A stretch of DNA of 64,000 nt, from contig JAKEFB010000083.1 of assembly GCA_022616275.1 (NCBI GenBank), positions 20,718-84,717 of the forward strand. The letters run 5' to 3'. Positions 10,901 through 19,261 of this stretch are shown piece by piece (position 1 is the first letter of the stretch; every line of letters begins with the position of its first letter). Under the pieces are notes generated by a model. That model searched no databases, had not been told where the DNA came from, and saw only the letters and a program-made list of their open reading frames with translations. The DNA comes from Chloroflexota bacterium (lineage in GTDB: Bacteria; Chloroflexota; Anaerolineae; Promineifilales; Promineifilaceae). The translations under genes and the position numbers were made by a program.

Positions 10901-11918
10901 GACCCGGGCCACCCTCCATTGCCTGGTGCGGGCCGATGACCCCTCCGCCGGCCGGCGCCGGCTGCAGCAGAACCTGGAAGTCTATGGCTTATGGGATGAG
11001 CGTTTTGCGGAACGGATTGAGCCGGTGACTGGCGACCTGGGCCGGCCGCGTTTTGGCCTGTCTGAAGCGGTGTTCCGGCGACTGGCCGATACCGTTGAGG
11101 TAATCTACCACAACGGGGCGCTGGTCAACTTCATCTACCCCTATACCGCCCATAAGGCAGCCAACGTCCTCGGCACCCAGGAAGCGCTGCGACTGGCCGT
11201 CCAGGGGCGGTTGAAGCCGCTCCACTTTGTCTCGACCCTGTCTGTCTTTCACACCGGCGGCCATGACGACGGCGTCGTCTATTCCGAAGCGGAAGACCTG
11301 GACAGGGTAGGCGCGCCGTTTGGCGGCTACGCCCAGAGCAAGTGGGTGGCCGAAAAGCTGGTCATGGCGGCTCGTGAGCGGGGCATTCCGGTAGCCATAT
11401 ACCGGCCGGGGCTGGTCTCCGGCCATAGCCAGACCGGCGCCTGGAACACCGACGACATGATGTCTACCCTGGCCCGGGCCAGCTTCCTGGCCGGCGTGCT
11501 GCCCGACCTGGACGTGATGGTGGACGTGGTCCCGGTGGATTACGTCAGCGGGGCCATTGTTCGCCTGTCACAACAGCCGGGCTCGCTGGGCCGAGTTTTC
11601 CACCTGACCAACCCCCGGCCGATGGCCTACCGGGAGTTGGTCGGGTGGGTGCGCTCGCTGGGGCTGGACGTGCAGCCGTTGCCCTTCGTCGAGTGGCGGC
11701 AGCGCCTGGCCGACCTGGCCCGCCAATTTGGCGGCAACGCCTTTCTGCCGCTCCTGGAAGAGGTCACGGCCGACCAGGTGTTTATGCCGGCTTTTGACTG
11801 CAGCAACACCCTGGCCGGGCTGGCCGGCAGCGATCTGCATTGCTCGCCGGTTGGCCCGGAATTACTGGCTACCTACCTGGCTTACTTTACTGAAAAGGGG
11901 CTGATTGTAGGAGATTAG
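1935..11918 (+). CDS. Hybrid NRPS-PKS: FAAL-ACP-KS-AT-(degenerate DH)-ACP-C-A(Gly)-PCP-reductase, 3327 aa
   Basis: This is a complete single-protein assembly line. Order seen: fatty acyl-AMP ligase (about 1-600, [11 protein letters not shown]); ACP (Ser651 in GLDSVQ); ketosynthase (about 710-1135, Cys880 in DTACSSS, then EAHGTGT and KTNVGH histidines); acyltransferase (about 1230-1555, Ser1326 in GHSVGE, and HAFHS, the malonyl-CoA type motif); a short dehydratase-like piece (about 1610-1725) without a catalytic His motif; ACP (Ser1774); condensation domain (HHIVTD, His1962); adenylation domain (about 2310-2800) whose ten specificity positions read DILQLGMIWK, one change from a classic glycine code; PCP (Ser2864); and a reductase domain (about 2970-3327, GATGFVG, Tyr3132/Lys3136). 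No ketoreductase or thioesterase is seen. Expected chain: fatty acid, one malonate unit left as 3-oxo, then glycine, released by NAD(P)H reduction as an aldehyde or alcohol. The PPTase at 14277 is the likely activator. The ATG follows a weak AAGGGA box. The FAAL-ACP linker holds an AT-rich word repeat. Confidence 0.96.
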   Translation: MALNPRVVDSFQPETLVELLRWRAQRQPDNLAYTFLVDGETEEISLTYAELDQRARSIAAWLQRKSAVGERVLLLYPSGLDYIAAFFGCLYAGVVAVPAYPPRLNRPSARIQGIVADAEATVALTTTQILDNLERRFEHAPDLAALRWLDTEEIPAGLEAEWREPTVIPETLAFLQYTSGSTSAPKGVMLSHGNLIHNLAVIRHGFQIDTASQGVLGVFWLPSYHDMGLIGGILEPMYVGGSSLLMSPAAFLQRPARWLEAITRYQGAISGAPNFAYQLCVEKITPEQRAGLDLSSWHTAFCGAEPIRPSTLVQFAEAFVPCGFNPRAFYPCYGLAEGSLLVSGGDGPAEPTIYTIRASALGQNRATPAGETEQDAQKMVSCGHALLDQQIVIANPETMSRCAAGEVGEIWMAGPSVAQGYWGRPEQTAATFQAYLADSGEGPFLRTGDLGFLHEGELYVTGRLKDLIIIRGRNHYPQDLELAAEQSHEALEPHMGAAFSVEVNGEERLVIVHEVTRRHRKVDVREVAAAVRQALAEQHEIQLYALTLIKPLSIPKTSSGKIKRHACKLCFLDGTLEIIGQWRLDEPKEAAPQPAQTGETLEKLIIGGQSKIQNQKSKIESWLVEQLATRVNLSPAGIDIRQPFAAYGLDSVQAVSLAGELESWLGRSLPPTLAWDYPTIAELAAHLAGDETPTETDSRQPAGRHVSTHEPIAVIGLGCRFPGAPDPDAFWQLLHDGVDAIREVPPDRWDVDAFYAAKDGVRGKMNTRWGGFLDQIDHFDPRFFGIAPREASRMDPQQRLLLEVAWEALENAGLIPGDLAESATGVFVGISSYDYSRLQFSDPGQIDAYAGTGNAHSIAANRLSYLLDLRGPSLAVDTACSSSLVAMHLAIQSLRNGESDLALAGGVNLLLAPELTITFSQARMMAADGRCKTFDARADGYVRGEGCGLVVLKRLSDALHDGDNVLAVLRGSAVNQDGRSNGLTAPNGPAQQAVIRQALADAEADPAAISYIEAHGTGTPLGDPIEIQSLRAVLEDGRPDGQSCLVGSVKTNVGHLEAAAGVAGLIKVVLALQHGEIPPHLHFRELNPYISLDGSPLAIATGRCAWPAGATPRLAGVSSFGFGGTNAHIVVSDFQPQAGGGRPAPGLERPLHLLALSARSDQALQALARRYERYLAEANRPELALADVCFTANTGRTYFDHRLALAAGSAEALQERLAAFLAAPRPGVTPKDRRVAFLFTGQGSQYTGMSRRLYETQPTFRAALDRCAEILQPYLERPLLSALFEAGTTSLDQTIYTQPALFALEYALAELWRSWGVEPAVLMGHSVGEYVAACQAGVFSLEDGLKLIAARGRLMQTLPPGGEMAAVFAGQDQVAAAIVSYAGQLSIAAVNGPENVVVAGEAAAVRAVLAGLAADGVEARPLTVSHAFHSPLMEPMLDEFEAVAREIAFRPPQRPLISNLTGRLWAAGETPDAAYWRAHVRQPVHFAAGMEALFAEGLAIFLEIGPQPHLLGLGRRCLPAGQAAGTMLWLPSLREKQDDWAVLLESLAALYTAGVAVDWTGFDRDYIRRKVTLPTYPFERERYWLEVAPGHHAGPGRAGLSARQPEAPADLHPLLGQRLRAAVPIFEARFDPAGLVDLPTTFGEMALAAAFELFGPGPHRLEGVTVAEMRLESGPVTWQTLLALDGDQAMTFQIFAWKAGAEAWQLQASGRVWRGAVAGTMIERQPEVEPAGTTGLTGRPEIEAFLRQRAAQVLGLPPAQVGLDQPLDALGLDSLMAIELRNALENSLGVTLPVVNFLQGPTITALVGQLLELLAAPQTAGPAIRPVAAGGLAPLSYGQQAMWFLHQLLPEDVSFNVAGAVRLHGRLDVAALRRAWQRLVERHAALRTTFHVVAGQPVQQVRPDLAAPLDEVDATTWDETALRHFLEGEAYRSFDLEQGPLLRLVLLARLAEEHVLLLSLHHIVTDFWSMSLLVQELHLLYAAETGMEEATLPPLELQYGDYVYWQKELLDGPEGERVRSYWLKKLSGELPALNLPTDRPRPAGQTFKGALASRRLNPALAHQLKAVGQAHGATLYVTLLAAFQALLHRYTGQEELLVGSVVAGRERPELAGLMGYFINPVAIRADFSGNPTFGDFLKQARQTVLEAFAHQEYPLPLLAERLAFERDPSRPPLFETMFIMQKAQVLEEQGLSAFALGLPGARLTLGELSVESLALDGLPAQFDLTLMMAELDGGLAATLHYNADLFDPATMERMLAHLESLLAGIAVMPDTPVAALPLLAPTERQQLLETWNQTAADYPRHLCLHQLVEAQAERTPDAVAVSYDDTHLTYDVLNRRANQLARVLQQAGVGPESLVAIALERSAGILVGLLGILKAGGAYVPLDPAFPPARLAMMLADARPVVLLTSRGLAETAVEGWLAEGEHRPEIIYLDELYRAHLNVPPVGAGATNLKSGVQPENLAYVIYTSGSTGRPKGVQIPHRAVVNFLASMARQPGLSSADVLLAVTTLSFDIAGLELFLPLTVGARVVIASREMAVDGTQLQALIRASGATVMQATPATWRMLLEAGWDGQPGLKILCGGEALPRDLADRLLAGGAAVWNMYGPTETTIWSTLYQVQPGCGLVSIGRPVANTQVYVLDQALQPVPIGVPGDLYIGGDGVARGYLNRPGLTAERFVPNPFLAGAPGQPTPMLYKTGDLARYLPDGNILFLGRGDHQVKVRGYRIELGEVEAALARHPAVQQNVVVAREDRPGERRLVAYLVLKPEPETPQAGEWRAFLRERLPDYMVPAAFVILEALPLTPNGKVNRRALPAPAGVQARGTDYVAPRTPLEEQLVTLCASVLGQAQDGDRPPLGVNDNFFDLGGNSLLATRLIFQVRETFQAQVPLRYLFAEPTVAGLAKAVEVGREIGQRPVSGSPTSNGSSANGHSRLSLFETVTVAELNAEAKLDPAITASELPGNPPFIFPARPAHIFLTGATGFVGAFLLHDLLQQTRATLHCLVRADDPSAGRRRLQQNLEVYGLWDERFAERIEPVTGDLGRPRFGLSEAVFRRLADTVEVIYHNGALVNFIYPYTAHKAANVLGTQEALRLAVQGRLKPLHFVSTLSVFHTGGHDDGVVYSEAEDLDRVGAPFGGYAQSKWVAEKLVMAARERGIPVAIYRPGLVSGHSQTGAWNTDDMMSTLARASFLAGVLPDLDVMVDVVPVDYVSGAIVRLSQQPGSLGRVFHLTNPRPMAYRELVGWVRSLGLDVQPLPFVEWRQRLADLARQFGGNAFLPLLEEVTADQVFMPAFDCSNTLAGLAGSDLHCSPVGPELLATYLAYFTEKGLIVGD
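3761..3797 (+). repeat. In-frame microsatellite-like word repeat in the FAAL-ACP linker
   Basis: Near-copies of CCAAAATC / CTAAAATC are strung together in an otherwise GC-rich gene and encode a short Ser/Lys/Ile/Gln-rich linker ([13 protein letters not shown]) between the acyl-AMP ligase and the first carrier domain. The same words build the hairpin at 32186-32230. Confidence 0.8.
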
Positions 11919-11982
11919 AGATCGGGGATTGGAGACTGAGAGCAACCTCTGGTTGCCAATCTCTACTCTCTAATCTCCAATC
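11909..11982. repeat. Hairpin of GGAGATTAGAGA-type words
   Basis: Words of the form GGAGATTAGAGATCGGGG lie at 11910-11940 and their complement (CTCTAATCTCC, 11968-11978) follows. The array starts at the NRPS-PKS stop codon. It can form an imperfect stem and may end or stabilise the transcript. The same words recur at 14186, 19192 and 21182. Confidence 0.7.
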
Positions 11983-12075
11983 TCAAAAGTAAAATGACTG
12001 CACGAAACGATTTCAGCCCGGCTTGACGGCCGGCAATAAAAATAATTAAGGTATTGGGTAATTTAAGGATTGACT

Positions 12076-12756
12076 ATGACTGCAACAAGACCTTTGTCGC
12101 GTACCTGGCACTACGGCCTGCTCTGGCTGCTTGCCCTCCTTTCTCTTTTATTCAACGCTGTTCTGATCATTACTTTGTTGAGCCTGCGGGCCCAGGCTCG
12201 CGAGGAGGTCAACCAGGCCATTGAAATCCTCAACGAAGCTACACTGGAAAATTTCGACTTGCCCGTTCACGTAGACGAGACGCTGGCCATCTCTATGACC
12301 GTTCCCTACAGCGACACCTTTGTCGTGCCAATCAGCGCCACCGTGCCGGTGTCTACCTCGGTCTTGTTTAAGGACAACATTCAGGTACCGATTGATACCA
12401 TTATCCCGGTGAACACGACGGTTCACGTGCCGGTAGACATCCCGGTGGCCGGCCGGGTGACGATACCGATTCCTATTTTCACCAATATCCCTGTGAGCCT
12501 GACGGTAGAAGTACCGATCAGCCGGACCATCCCGGTGCGAACTGACATCCCCGTAGACTTGATGGTGACGATTCCGGTGCAAAGTGAGATACCGATCCAA
12601 ACCGACGTGCCGGTGCTCCTGGACTTTCCGGTGACCATCCCCCTCAGTGAATTGGGCTTTCAGGCTTTAGTAGAGCAGTTGCAGGAGGCACTGGCCGCCA
12701 TGGCCGAAATGTTGGGCGGCCCACCGCCGGCGCCAGCACCGGCGCCAGGCTCGTAG
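12076..12756 (+). CDS. Membrane-anchored protein with about 15 (V/I)P(V/I) repeats
   Basis: The 226-residue protein starts at an ATG preceded by AAGGA seven bases upstream; an in-frame TTG at 12070 is a poorer choice. Residues about 12-40 form a membrane segment (LLWLLALLSLLFNAVLIITL). From about 70 to 195 it is built of short beta-prone units, each with a (V/I)P(V/I) turn every 6-10 residues (VPISATVPVSTSV, IPVNTTVHVPVDIPV, IPVRTDIPVDL and so on). A short helix and a Pro/Ala tail end it. This suggests an extracytoplasmic beta-solenoid or fibre-like rod held in the membrane by its N-terminus. I do not recognise a named family and assign no function. It is the next gene downstream of the NRPS-PKS, separated by a hairpin, and converges with the glycosyltransferase. 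Confidence 0.85.
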   Translation: MTATRPLSRTWHYGLLWLLALLSLLFNAVLIITLLSLRAQAREEVNQAIEILNEATLENFDLPVHVDETLAISMTVPYSDTFVVPISATVPVSTSVLFKDNIQVPIDTIIPVNTTVHVPVDIPVAGRVTIPIPIFTNIPVSLTVEVPISRTIPVRTDIPVDLMVTIPVQSEIPIQTDVPVLLDFPVTIPLSELGFQALVEQLQEALAAMAEMLGGPPPAPAPAPGS

Positions 12757-12861
12757 CGCGCTGGCGTACACGCAACCAATCTCTTGCGCCAGCTTTGGTC
12801 CCGCCAAAGCCTTTGGCCCCGCCGAAGCTCGCGTCTTTGCCTCAGATTTTCATCCGTCGGC

Positions 12862-14142
12862 TTAAACCCCCACGTAGCTGTGGAAAAGCTCGACGGCCAG
12901 GGCGACGCCGTTTTCGGCCGCGACTTGCCGGCCGATGGCGGCGGCGCGCTGGCGCATAGTGAGGTTGTAGACCGCCTCGCGGATGGCCTCGGCCAGCCGG
13001 CCGGCGGTCAATGCCGGGCGGGGGATAGGCGGCGGCCCGGCCCCCAGGGCGGCCACGCGCCGGCCCCAGAAATATTGATCGGCAAAGTGGGGCACGACGA
13101 TATTGGGCACACCGGCCCGCAAGCCGGCCCCGGTGGTGCCTACCCCGCCGTGGTGGACGATGGCCGCCATCCGGGGCAGCAGCCAGCCGTGGGGGGCGCT
13201 TTCCAGGACAAAGACGTTGTCCGGCACGGGTGAATTTGTGCCCAGCCCGCTCCAGCCGGAGGCCAGCAGGCCGCGCTGGCCGGATAAAGCCAGCGCCTCC
13301 AGAATGAGGGCGTCCGTTTCCTGGGCCTTGCGCGGGTTGCCCATACTGCCAAAGCCGACGTAGACCGGCGGCGGGCCAGCCTGGAGAAAAGCGACCAGGG
13401 CCGCATCGGGCTGCCATTCCCCTGGCGGTTCCAGGAACCAGTAGCCGGTGACGTGAACGTGATCCGGCAAATCTGATGGGGTTGGCAGCACGGTCGGGCT
13501 GTAGCAGCAGAGAATCGGCCGGCGCTCCCGGAGCAGTTGCCAGTAAGGGCTGGTGAAGCCTACCCGGCCGGCGCCTTGCCCGGCGACCTGGCCCCGGCCG
13601 TTGACCAGCGCCTGGGCCGACGGCCGGTATAGTTGCCAGCTAAACTGTTCCAGGACCAGGTGAGAGAGCAGGTTGAAGGCCCGGCCGGGGCTGCGCTCTA
13701 TGTTGAGCGGTAGGCAGGGGTGGGCTCTTGTTGGCAACGGATACATGCTGGCCGGCAGGCAGGGAAGGCCCAGTTGCTGGCCGATAGTGTAAGCCGCCGG
13801 CAGGGTAAAGGTGTGGTAGACGATAGCTTCACTCCCCTGGCAGGCGGCCCAGGCGTCCTGCAACAATGGCTTAAGCGTCGGCCGGATGGCCCGGACGGTG
13901 TTAAGGGCCAGCTTGAGCGGATTGTTTGATTCCAGCCAGGCCTGCCCTTGCTGTTGCTGGACGAAGGCCAGCGAATCTACCTGGAGGGGGAAAAACTCCA
14001 GCCCGTAACCGGCTACCAGGGTGCTAAAATTGGCGTTGGCGGCAAAACGAACGGTGTGGCCGGCCTTGTGCAGGGCTACGGCCAGGGCCAGGTACGGTTG
14101 GATGTCGCCGCGTGAGCCGGCCGCCAGGACGGTAATTTTCAT
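12862..14142 (-). CDS. GT1-family glycosyltransferase (sterol/macrolide UGT-like), 426 aa
   Basis: The N-terminus MKITVLAAGSRGDIQPYLAL is the start typical of the sterol-glucosyltransferase/MGT group: a GSRGD(I/V)QP motif, then VALHKAGHTVRFAA. The C-terminal nucleotide-binding half has VYVGFGSM, then PHGWLLPRMAAIVHHGGVGT and PHFADQYFWG, the donor-binding signature with HHGGxGT and a D-Q acceptor/donor pair. Such enzymes move a sugar from a nucleotide sugar to a lipid or secondary metabolite in the cytoplasm. Between the NRPS-PKS and its PPTase, it may glycosylate the product of the locus, but it lies on the opposite strand and a housekeeping glycolipid role is equally open. The start codon has no strong ribosome-binding site; the N-terminal motif fixes it. 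Confidence 0.9.
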   Translation of the reverse strand: MKITVLAAGSRGDIQPYLALAVALHKAGHTVRFAANANFSTLVAGYGLEFFPLQVDSLAFVQQQQGQAWLESNNPLKLALNTVRAIRPTLKPLLQDAWAACQGSEAIVYHTFTLPAAYTIGQQLGLPCLPASMYPLPTRAHPCLPLNIERSPGRAFNLLSHLVLEQFSWQLYRPSAQALVNGRGQVAGQGAGRVGFTSPYWQLLRERRPILCCYSPTVLPTPSDLPDHVHVTGYWFLEPPGEWQPDAALVAFLQAGPPPVYVGFGSMGNPRKAQETDALILEALALSGQRGLLASGWSGLGTNSPVPDNVFVLESAPHGWLLPRMAAIVHHGGVGTTGAGLRAGVPNIVVPHFADQYFWGRRVAALGAGPPPIPRPALTAGRLAEAIREAVYNLTMRQRAAAIGRQVAAENGVALAVELFHSYVGV

Positions 14143-14185
14143 GGGACGATCATAGCCTGCGGGGCGGGAAAGGGCTACTATTGTT

Positions 14186-14276
14186 GGAGATTAGAGATCG
14201 GAGGCTTCGTCCTGAGGCTCAGCCCGAAGGATTAGAGACTTCGTCCTGAGACTCAGTCCGAAGGATTGGAGATTGG
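14186..14276. repeat. Word repeats with a duplicated 29-30 bp unit
   Basis: A GGAGATTAGAGATCGG word at 14186 is followed by two near-identical units starting CTTCGTCCTGAGGCTCAGCC (14204-14233) and CTTCGTCCTGAGACTCAGTC (14239-14267), each of which has self-complementary arms (TTCGTCCTGAG/CTCAGCCCGAA type). The array runs to the PPTase start codon. Confidence 0.75.
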
Positions 14277-15008
14277 TTGGTGGAGTGGCTTGTAGCGCCG
14301 GTTGAGCTGGTCTTGGGGCCGGCCGAGGTTCATGTCTGGCGGGCCTGGCTGGAGCAGCCGGATAACCTCTTTGACCAACTGGCCCGGACGTTGTCCGAGG
14401 ACGAACGGGCCAGGGCAGCGCGCTTTAAGTTTGAGAAAGACCGGCGGGCGTACACCATTGCCCGGGGCGTCCTGCGCGCGCTGCTCGGCCGCTACCTGGG
14501 CCGCCGGCCGGAAGAGGTTGGCTTTATCTACACCCCTCACAACAAGCCGCTCCTGGCCGAGGCGTCACCTCTCTCCTTCAATCTCTCCCACTCCCACCAA
14601 CTGGCCTTGCTGGCCTTTACCCTGGACCGGCTCGTCGGCGTGGACGTGGAATACGTGCGGGCCATGCCGGACGCGGCCGGGCTGGCCGAACGGTTTTTCT
14701 CACCTGCCGAGTACGCCGCCTGGCGGGCCGTCCCGGCCGAACAACAGCCACTGGCCTTCTTTAATTGCTGGACGCGCAAAGAAGCCTTTGTCAAGGCCCT
14801 GGGGGAGGGCCTGACTCACCCGCTGGACCAGTTCGACGTTTCACTGGCCCCGGGAGAAGCAGCTCGCCTGCTGGCCGTTGCCGGTAGCCGGGCCGAAGCC
14901 GCTCGCTGGTCGTTGGCGGCCTTCACGCCCGCCTTCCACTACGCCGCCGCTGTGGCCGTCCAGGAACGCGGGCCATTGCTCATTCGAGGCTTTGAATGGC
15001 CGGGTTAA
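14277..15008 (+). CDS. Sfp-type 4'-phosphopantetheinyl transferase
   Basis: The 243-residue protein has the two signature motifs of the Sfp/AcpT superfamily: VGVDVEYVR (about residues 121-129, metal-binding D and E) and WTRKEAFVKALGEGL (about 163-177, K-E-A-x-x-K). It moves the phosphopantetheine arm of CoA onto the serine of carrier domains, here most likely the three carriers of the NRPS-PKS. Length (about 240) is normal for the Sfp group. The start is uncertain: TTG 14277 or GTG 14280, both abutting the repeat array with no clear ribosome-binding site. The gene converges with the kinase gene on the other strand and their 3' ends overlap by 29 bases (14980-15008). Confidence 0.92.
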   Translation: MVEWLVAPVELVLGPAEVHVWRAWLEQPDNLFDQLARTLSEDERARAARFKFEKDRRAYTIARGVLRALLGRYLGRRPEEVGFIYTPHNKPLLAEASPLSFNLSHSHQLALLAFTLDRLVGVDVEYVRAMPDAAGLAERFFSPAEYAAWRAVPAEQQPLAFFNCWTRKEAFVKALGEGLTHPLDQFDVSLAPGEAARLLAVAGSRAEAARWSLAAFTPAFHYAAAVAVQERGPLLIRGFEWPG

Positions 15009-17133
15009 GAATGTCCAGGGACTCGTTGACGGCCGTTCGCGCCGGTCCCCACTGGCTGAAGGGAATAGTGCCGCTGCCGGTGCCCAAAATCGTGCGGCAA
15101 TTTTCGGCTAGGTCGCGCACTCCGTTAGTGAACCGGGCTACGGACTGGCGGTATTGCTCGTGGGCGGACTGCACGTCAGCCCCACTGCCGGCCACGTTAA
15201 AGCTGGGGGCATTGGCCACCCGGTCGTAAACGGTCACAACGTCCGAACAGTCAATGAAACCGCTGTTGACGGCGCTGTCAATCATGCCGCCCATGTTCTC
15301 CATGTCGCCGCGGGTGCTTCTCATCTGGGTCAGCAGGCTGTTACGAACGTTGGGCGGGATGGGTGTGGGGCTGGCGGCCGGCGGCTGGGTCGGCACGGCC
15401 GTGGGCGGGTTAACCACGACCGGCGCTTCCACGGTAAAGGTGTCCAGGGCGCGGGCCAGGACTTCGCCGTCCTCTTCCGACAGGACGTAAGCTTCCAGCC
15501 AGAGTGCGTAAACCGGGTTTTCGGGGTCGTAAGCCAGGAGGAGGGTGTACTCCCCCTGGTCACAAGGCGCGGCGAGGATAACGCCGACAAAAAGGCCATC
15601 GTCATAATCGTTCTGGTTGTTAATATCTCCCTGGCAGTTGTCCGGCCAGGTGTAACTTTCCAGGAACGTGTCAATAAAGGCTCCATCAACGCTCTGGCCG
15701 TCTTCCAAATCCTCGAAGACGAACAGGAACAGGCCGGGTACAGTCACGCTGCCTTCTCGTTCACCGGCAAAACCTTCCAGCCAGACAGTCACATTTGGTG
15801 AGCCCAGCACGACCAGTTCTTCCGTTTCGTTCTGCCATTGTTCCGGCAGCTCCAGGCCCAGCCGGCCGCTCCGGTCTTCCACCCGGGAAAAATTGAGCAC
15901 GACCCTGGTGGGGACGGGCGTATCCGTGGGCGTGGCGGTGGGCGTGGCGGTCGGCGGTGGCGGGGTATTCGTTGGTGGTTCGGCCGTGTTGGTCGGTGGG
16001 GCCGTGGTGGCCGTCGCCGTAGAAACCTGGGCCAGCGTAGTAGTCGTAGCCTGCGGGGTTTCCCTGTCGTTGCCGGTCAGGAAAACGCCGCCTGCAATCG
16101 CTCCGCTTATCCCCAGGGCCAGGCAGAGCAATAGCAGTAGACCACCGCCAATCCAGGCCCAAATGGGAACCCCGCGCCGCCGGGGCGCGGCGGCCGGCGG
16201 GGCGGCGATTTCGGTGGCGGGCCGGGCCGGGGCCGGGGTGGGGGATTCAATCACCGTGGCTGTGACTGGCCGGTGCTGCTCAATGATCGTGCCTTCCAGC
16301 GCTGCCGGTTTGGCCAGCACGCCGGTGGCGGCCTGAGCCAGCTCTTCAGACAACGACGTGGCCGTGTGGTAACGTTCTTCCCGGTTCTTGGCCAGAGCCT
16401 TAGACACGACCATATCGTAAGCCGGAGGGATGTCTGGCTTCATCTGGCGGAGCTGCGGCACCGGGTTGAGCACGTGGGCCATCATCAACCGGGCCGGGGT
16501 ATCGGCTTTGAAAGGACTTTGCCCGGTCAGCATTTCAAAGAGGATGATACCCAGGGCATAAATGTCGCTCCGGCCGTCCAGGTCCTTTTCACCGTGGATC
16601 TGCTCCGGGCTCATATACGCCGGTGTACCAATGATGGCGCTGCCGGTGAAAGTCGAGCTGGACTCGGCCAGCTTGGCAATGCCGAAGTCGGTCAGAAAAG
16701 CGTTGCCCTGGTTGTCAAAGAGGATATTGCCCGGTTTCAGGTCGCGGTGGATGATGCGCTGGCGGTGGGCGTAATCCAGGGCCGAACTGATGCGACTTAA
16801 AACTTCCAGCACGTCGCTGGTGGGCAGGGGGCCGGCTCGCATCCGGTCTAGCAAGGAGCCGCCAGGCATGTGGCGCATCACCAGGAACGGTTGCTCGCCC
16901 TCATAGCCAAAGTCGTACACCGGTACAATGGCTGCATGCTCCAGTGCGGCAATAGTTTTCGCTTCGCGCTCAAACCGGCCGCGAAACGAGGGATCATGTA
17001 GAAACTGCCGGGACAGGACCTTGAGGGCCACGTTCCGGCCGAAGCTGGGGTCGTGAGCCAGGTAAACGGTAGCCATGCCACCCCGGCCGAGTTCCGATTT
17101 AATCTCATAGCGCCCAATCTTTTGGCCGTTCAT
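14980..17133 (-). CDS. Transmembrane Ser/Thr protein kinase (1 of 4), unknown ectodomain
   Basis: The 717-residue PknB-type kinase has a glycine loop ([13 protein letters not shown]), catalytic Lys38 (VALKVL), HRDLKPGN with Asp131, and DFGIAKL with an activation loop rich in Ser/Thr. A membrane segment sits at about 322-348, followed by a Thr/Pro-rich stalk (about 365-405). The outside part has a first domain (about 405-560, PsbP/DUF-like beta fold by appearance) and a helical C-terminal part (about 590-717) that I do not recognise. It signals by phosphorylating Ser/Thr in the cytoplasm in response to an outside cue. ATG 17133 follows GGAAGGTGG. It is the last gene of the minus-strand kinase run. 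The 3' end overlaps the PPTase. Confidence 0.93.
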   Translation of the reverse strand: MNGQKIGRYEIKSELGRGGMATVYLAHDPSFGRNVALKVLSRQFLHDPSFRGRFEREAKTIAALEHAAIVPVYDFGYEGEQPFLVMRHMPGGSLLDRMRAGPLPTSDVLEVLSRISSALDYAHRQRIIHRDLKPGNILFDNQGNAFLTDFGIAKLAESSSTFTGSAIIGTPAYMSPEQIHGEKDLDGRSDIYALGIILFEMLTGQSPFKADTPARLMMAHVLNPVPQLRQMKPDIPPAYDMVVSKALAKNREERYHTATSLSEELAQAATGVLAKPAALEGTIIEQHRPVTATVIESPTPAPARPATEIAAPPAAAPRRRGVPIWAWIGGGLLLLLCLALGISGAIAGGVFLTGNDRETPQATTTTLAQVSTATATTAPPTNTAEPPTNTPPPPTATPTATPTDTPVPTRVVLNFSRVEDRSGRLGLELPEQWQNETEELVVLGSPNVTVWLEGFAGEREGSVTVPGLFLFVFEDLEDGQSVDGAFIDTFLESYTWPDNCQGDINNQNDYDDGLFVGVILAAPCDQGEYTLLLAYDPENPVYALWLEAYVLSEEDGEVLARALDTFTVEAPVVVNPPTAVPTQPPAASPTPIPPNVRNSLLTQMRSTRGDMENMGGMIDSAVNSGFIDCSDVVTVYDRVANAPSFNVAGSGADVQSAHEQYRQSVARFTNGVRDLAENCRTILGTGSGTIPFSQWGPARTAVNESLDILNPAIQSLE

Positions 17134-17180
17134 CGCTCTTTACCACCTTCCCTATTCATACACTCTAACTCTCACTCTAG

Positions 17181-17206
17181 CCGGGTTTTGGCCTTACCAA
17201 AACCTG
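17181..17206 (-). terminator. Short hairpin between kinase genes
   Basis: CCGGGTTTTGG and CCAAAACCTGG pair (one mismatch) around a 4-base loop. It lies about 11 bases after the stop of kinase 2 and before kinase 1. No T-run follows on the minus strand, so termination would be weak. Confidence 0.5.
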
Positions 17207-17216
17207 GCCCTAGCTC

Positions 17217-19175
17217 CTACGGATAACGTAGCTCCAGGTTATCAAATTCAAATGTGCCCAGGTCGCCCGTCTCGGCCAGGGAGACGGCTACGCCCAACTG
17301 GCCGGCCGCCAATGTATCGTCCGTGTAGTCGCCGACGTACTGGCTGTTGATATAGAAATAATAGCGGGAATTCACGGCGACGACAGTCAACTGGTTAACG
17401 GCGCGAGGCTGAATGGCCGGGCTGGTTGTCCAATCAATCAAGGTTACCCATTCGCCGTCTAATTGCAAGGAAAAGCGGAAACGGCCGCTGTCCTCCACCC
17501 GGAAAATGTAGAAATTATTGACGTCTACGTAGCGGAAAATAAGGCCGTAAGAAGCGTCGGCGGGGCCACTGATCAACTGGGCTTCGGCCGAGAAGTAAAA
17601 GTCGCTGTCGTTCTCAAGCTGTTCGTTGACGCACCACCAGATAAAATCGCCCAGGGCTTCGGCGTCCCAACGGTATTTGCCACCGCTAATATTGTTTTCG
17701 CCCTCAACCCGGCTGTCGTTCTGAACCCCACTGCACCACTCGTTTTGGTTGAGGCTAAAGCTATCCTGTAAAAAGAGGGGCCAACCAGACGCTTCCAGGC
17801 GCACCGATTCGGCTTCGACGACTACGGCCGTGGCCGAGGCGGCCGCCGTAGCTGAGGCGGCGGCGCGGGCGGTGAGCGTCGCCCCGATAATGGCGGTAGC
17901 CGTAGCCTGGCTGGCAGCCGCGGCCGTGGCCCGGGCCTGCGCCGTGGCCGTCACCTGGCTATCGGCCGTGGCCTGGGCGTTGGCTGTGGCGACCGCTATC
18001 TCCTGGGCGACGGCCGTGGCCGTAGCGGCCGCGGCCTGGGTAGCTACCACCTGGGCGGTAGCTGTCTTTTCCTCGGCCACGCGGGTGCCACGGGCCAGGC
18101 TGGCCGCCAGCAGCCCGCCGCCGCCCAGCGCCAGCGCCACCAGGCTGCTGACCACCAGGCAGCCTAGCAGAAAGATCCAGGGCATGCGCCGGGCCGGCGC
18201 CGGGGCCGGCTCAGCAACCGGTGCTGGTGGCTGGGCTATGTCGCGCCGGGGAGGCGCCGGAGGGGCAGCCACCGGCTGCTGGTCCCGAATCGTTGGCCGG
18301 TTGGTGGGTACCGGTTCAATCACCGTGGCCGCGTGGCGGGATGGAGGTGAGGGTCTGGCTGGTTGTTGGGTGGCGACCTTCAAAGCAGCGGCCATGGCCC
18401 CGGCCGTGGTAAAACGTTTACCGCGATCTTTAGCCATCGCCTGTTCAACTACCTGCTGGCAGGCCGGCGGTAAGTCTTGCTTTACCTGGCGCACATCCGG
18501 CACCGGGTTGAGGACGTGGGCCATCATCACCTGGGCCGGCGTATCGGCGTCATAAGGAACCCGGCCGGTGAGCATTTCGAAGACGATAACGCCCAGGGAA
18601 TAGATGTCGCTGCGGCCGTCCAGCTCCTTTTCGCCGTGGATCTGCTCCGGGCTCATGTAGGTGGGCGTACCGATAATGGCGTTGCCGGTGAAGGTGGCCG
18701 TAGACTCGGCCAGCTTGACAATGCCGAAGTCAGAGAGGAAGGCGTTGCCGTGCTGGTCGAAGAGGATATTGCCCGGCTTCAAGTCGCGATGAATGATACC
18801 CTGGCTATGAGCGTAGTCGAGGGCTGAGCCAATGCGGCGAATGATTTCAGCCACTTCTTCGACTGGCACGGGGCCGGCCTGCATCCGTTCCAGCAGCGTG
18901 CCACCCTGCATGTAGCGCATCACCAGGAATGGCTGGCCATTGTCTTCGCCAAAATCATATACCGGGGCAATAGCCGGGTGCTCCAGCCGGGCAATTGTCC
19001 GGGCCTCCCGTTCAAAGCGGCCGCGGAAGGTCGGGTCGTGCAGGAATTGTTCCGGCAGAACTTTCAGGGCTACGCTCCGGCCGAAAACAGGGTCGTGGGC
19101 CAGGTACACCGCAGCCATGCCACCCCGCCCCAACAGCGATTTAATTTCGTAGCGACCAATTTTTTGCGAAACCAT
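17217..19175 (-). CDS. Transmembrane Ser/Thr protein kinase (2 of 4) with Ala/Thr stalk and LamG/DUF1080-like domain
   Basis: The kinase domain (about 1-270) has [27 protein letters not shown] and DFGIVKL, and is close to the other three kinases here. A Pro-rich juxtamembrane stretch leads to a membrane helix at about 331-360. Outside, a low-complexity Ala/Thr/Gln helix-prone stalk (about 365-455, ATAQ-type units) carries a C-terminal domain (about 475-652) with FSLNQNEWCSG and YGLIFRYVDVNNFYIFRV, the look of concanavalin-type 3-keto-disaccharide hydrolase/LamG-like sugar-binding domains. A carbohydrate or cell-wall ligand is therefore likely. ATG 19175 is preferred to the in-frame TTG three bases earlier. 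The preceding intergenic repeat (19192-19258) would form the leader hairpin. Confidence 0.92.
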   Translation of the reverse strand: MVSQKIGRYEIKSLLGRGGMAAVYLAHDPVFGRSVALKVLPEQFLHDPTFRGRFEREARTIARLEHPAIAPVYDFGEDNGQPFLVMRYMQGGTLLERMQAGPVPVEEVAEIIRRIGSALDYAHSQGIIHRDLKPGNILFDQHGNAFLSDFGIVKLAESTATFTGNAIIGTPTYMSPEQIHGEKELDGRSDIYSLGVIVFEMLTGRVPYDADTPAQVMMAHVLNPVPDVRQVKQDLPPACQQVVEQAMAKDRGKRFTTAGAMAAALKVATQQPARPSPPSRHAATVIEPVPTNRPTIRDQQPVAAPPAPPRRDIAQPPAPVAEPAPAPARRMPWIFLLGCLVVSSLVALALGGGGLLAASLARGTRVAEEKTATAQVVATQAAAATATAVAQEIAVATANAQATADSQVTATAQARATAAAASQATATAIIGATLTARAAASATAAASATAVVVEAESVRLEASGWPLFLQDSFSLNQNEWCSGVQNDSRVEGENNISGGKYRWDAEALGDFIWWCVNEQLENDSDFYFSAEAQLISGPADASYGLIFRYVDVNNFYIFRVEDSGRFRFSLQLDGEWVTLIDWTTSPAIQPRAVNQLTVVAVNSRYYFYINSQYVGDYTDDTLAAGQLGVAVSLAETGDLGTFEFDNLELRYP

Positions 19176-19191
19176 CAAACTGACACTGTAA

Positions 19192-19258
19192 GAGATTGGA
19201 GATTGGAGAATAGAGATTAGAGATTGACCTAATCTCCAATCTCTAATCTCTAATCTCC
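19192..19258. repeat. Hairpin of GGAGATTAGAGA words between kinases 3 and 2
   Basis: Direct near-repeats of GATTGGAGA / TAGAGATTAGA (19195-19226) are followed by their inverted copies (AATCTCCAATCTCTAATCTC, 19230 on). The array fills the gap between the two kinase genes and can form a stem of more than 20 pairs. Confidence 0.8.
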
Positions 19259-19261
19259 CAT

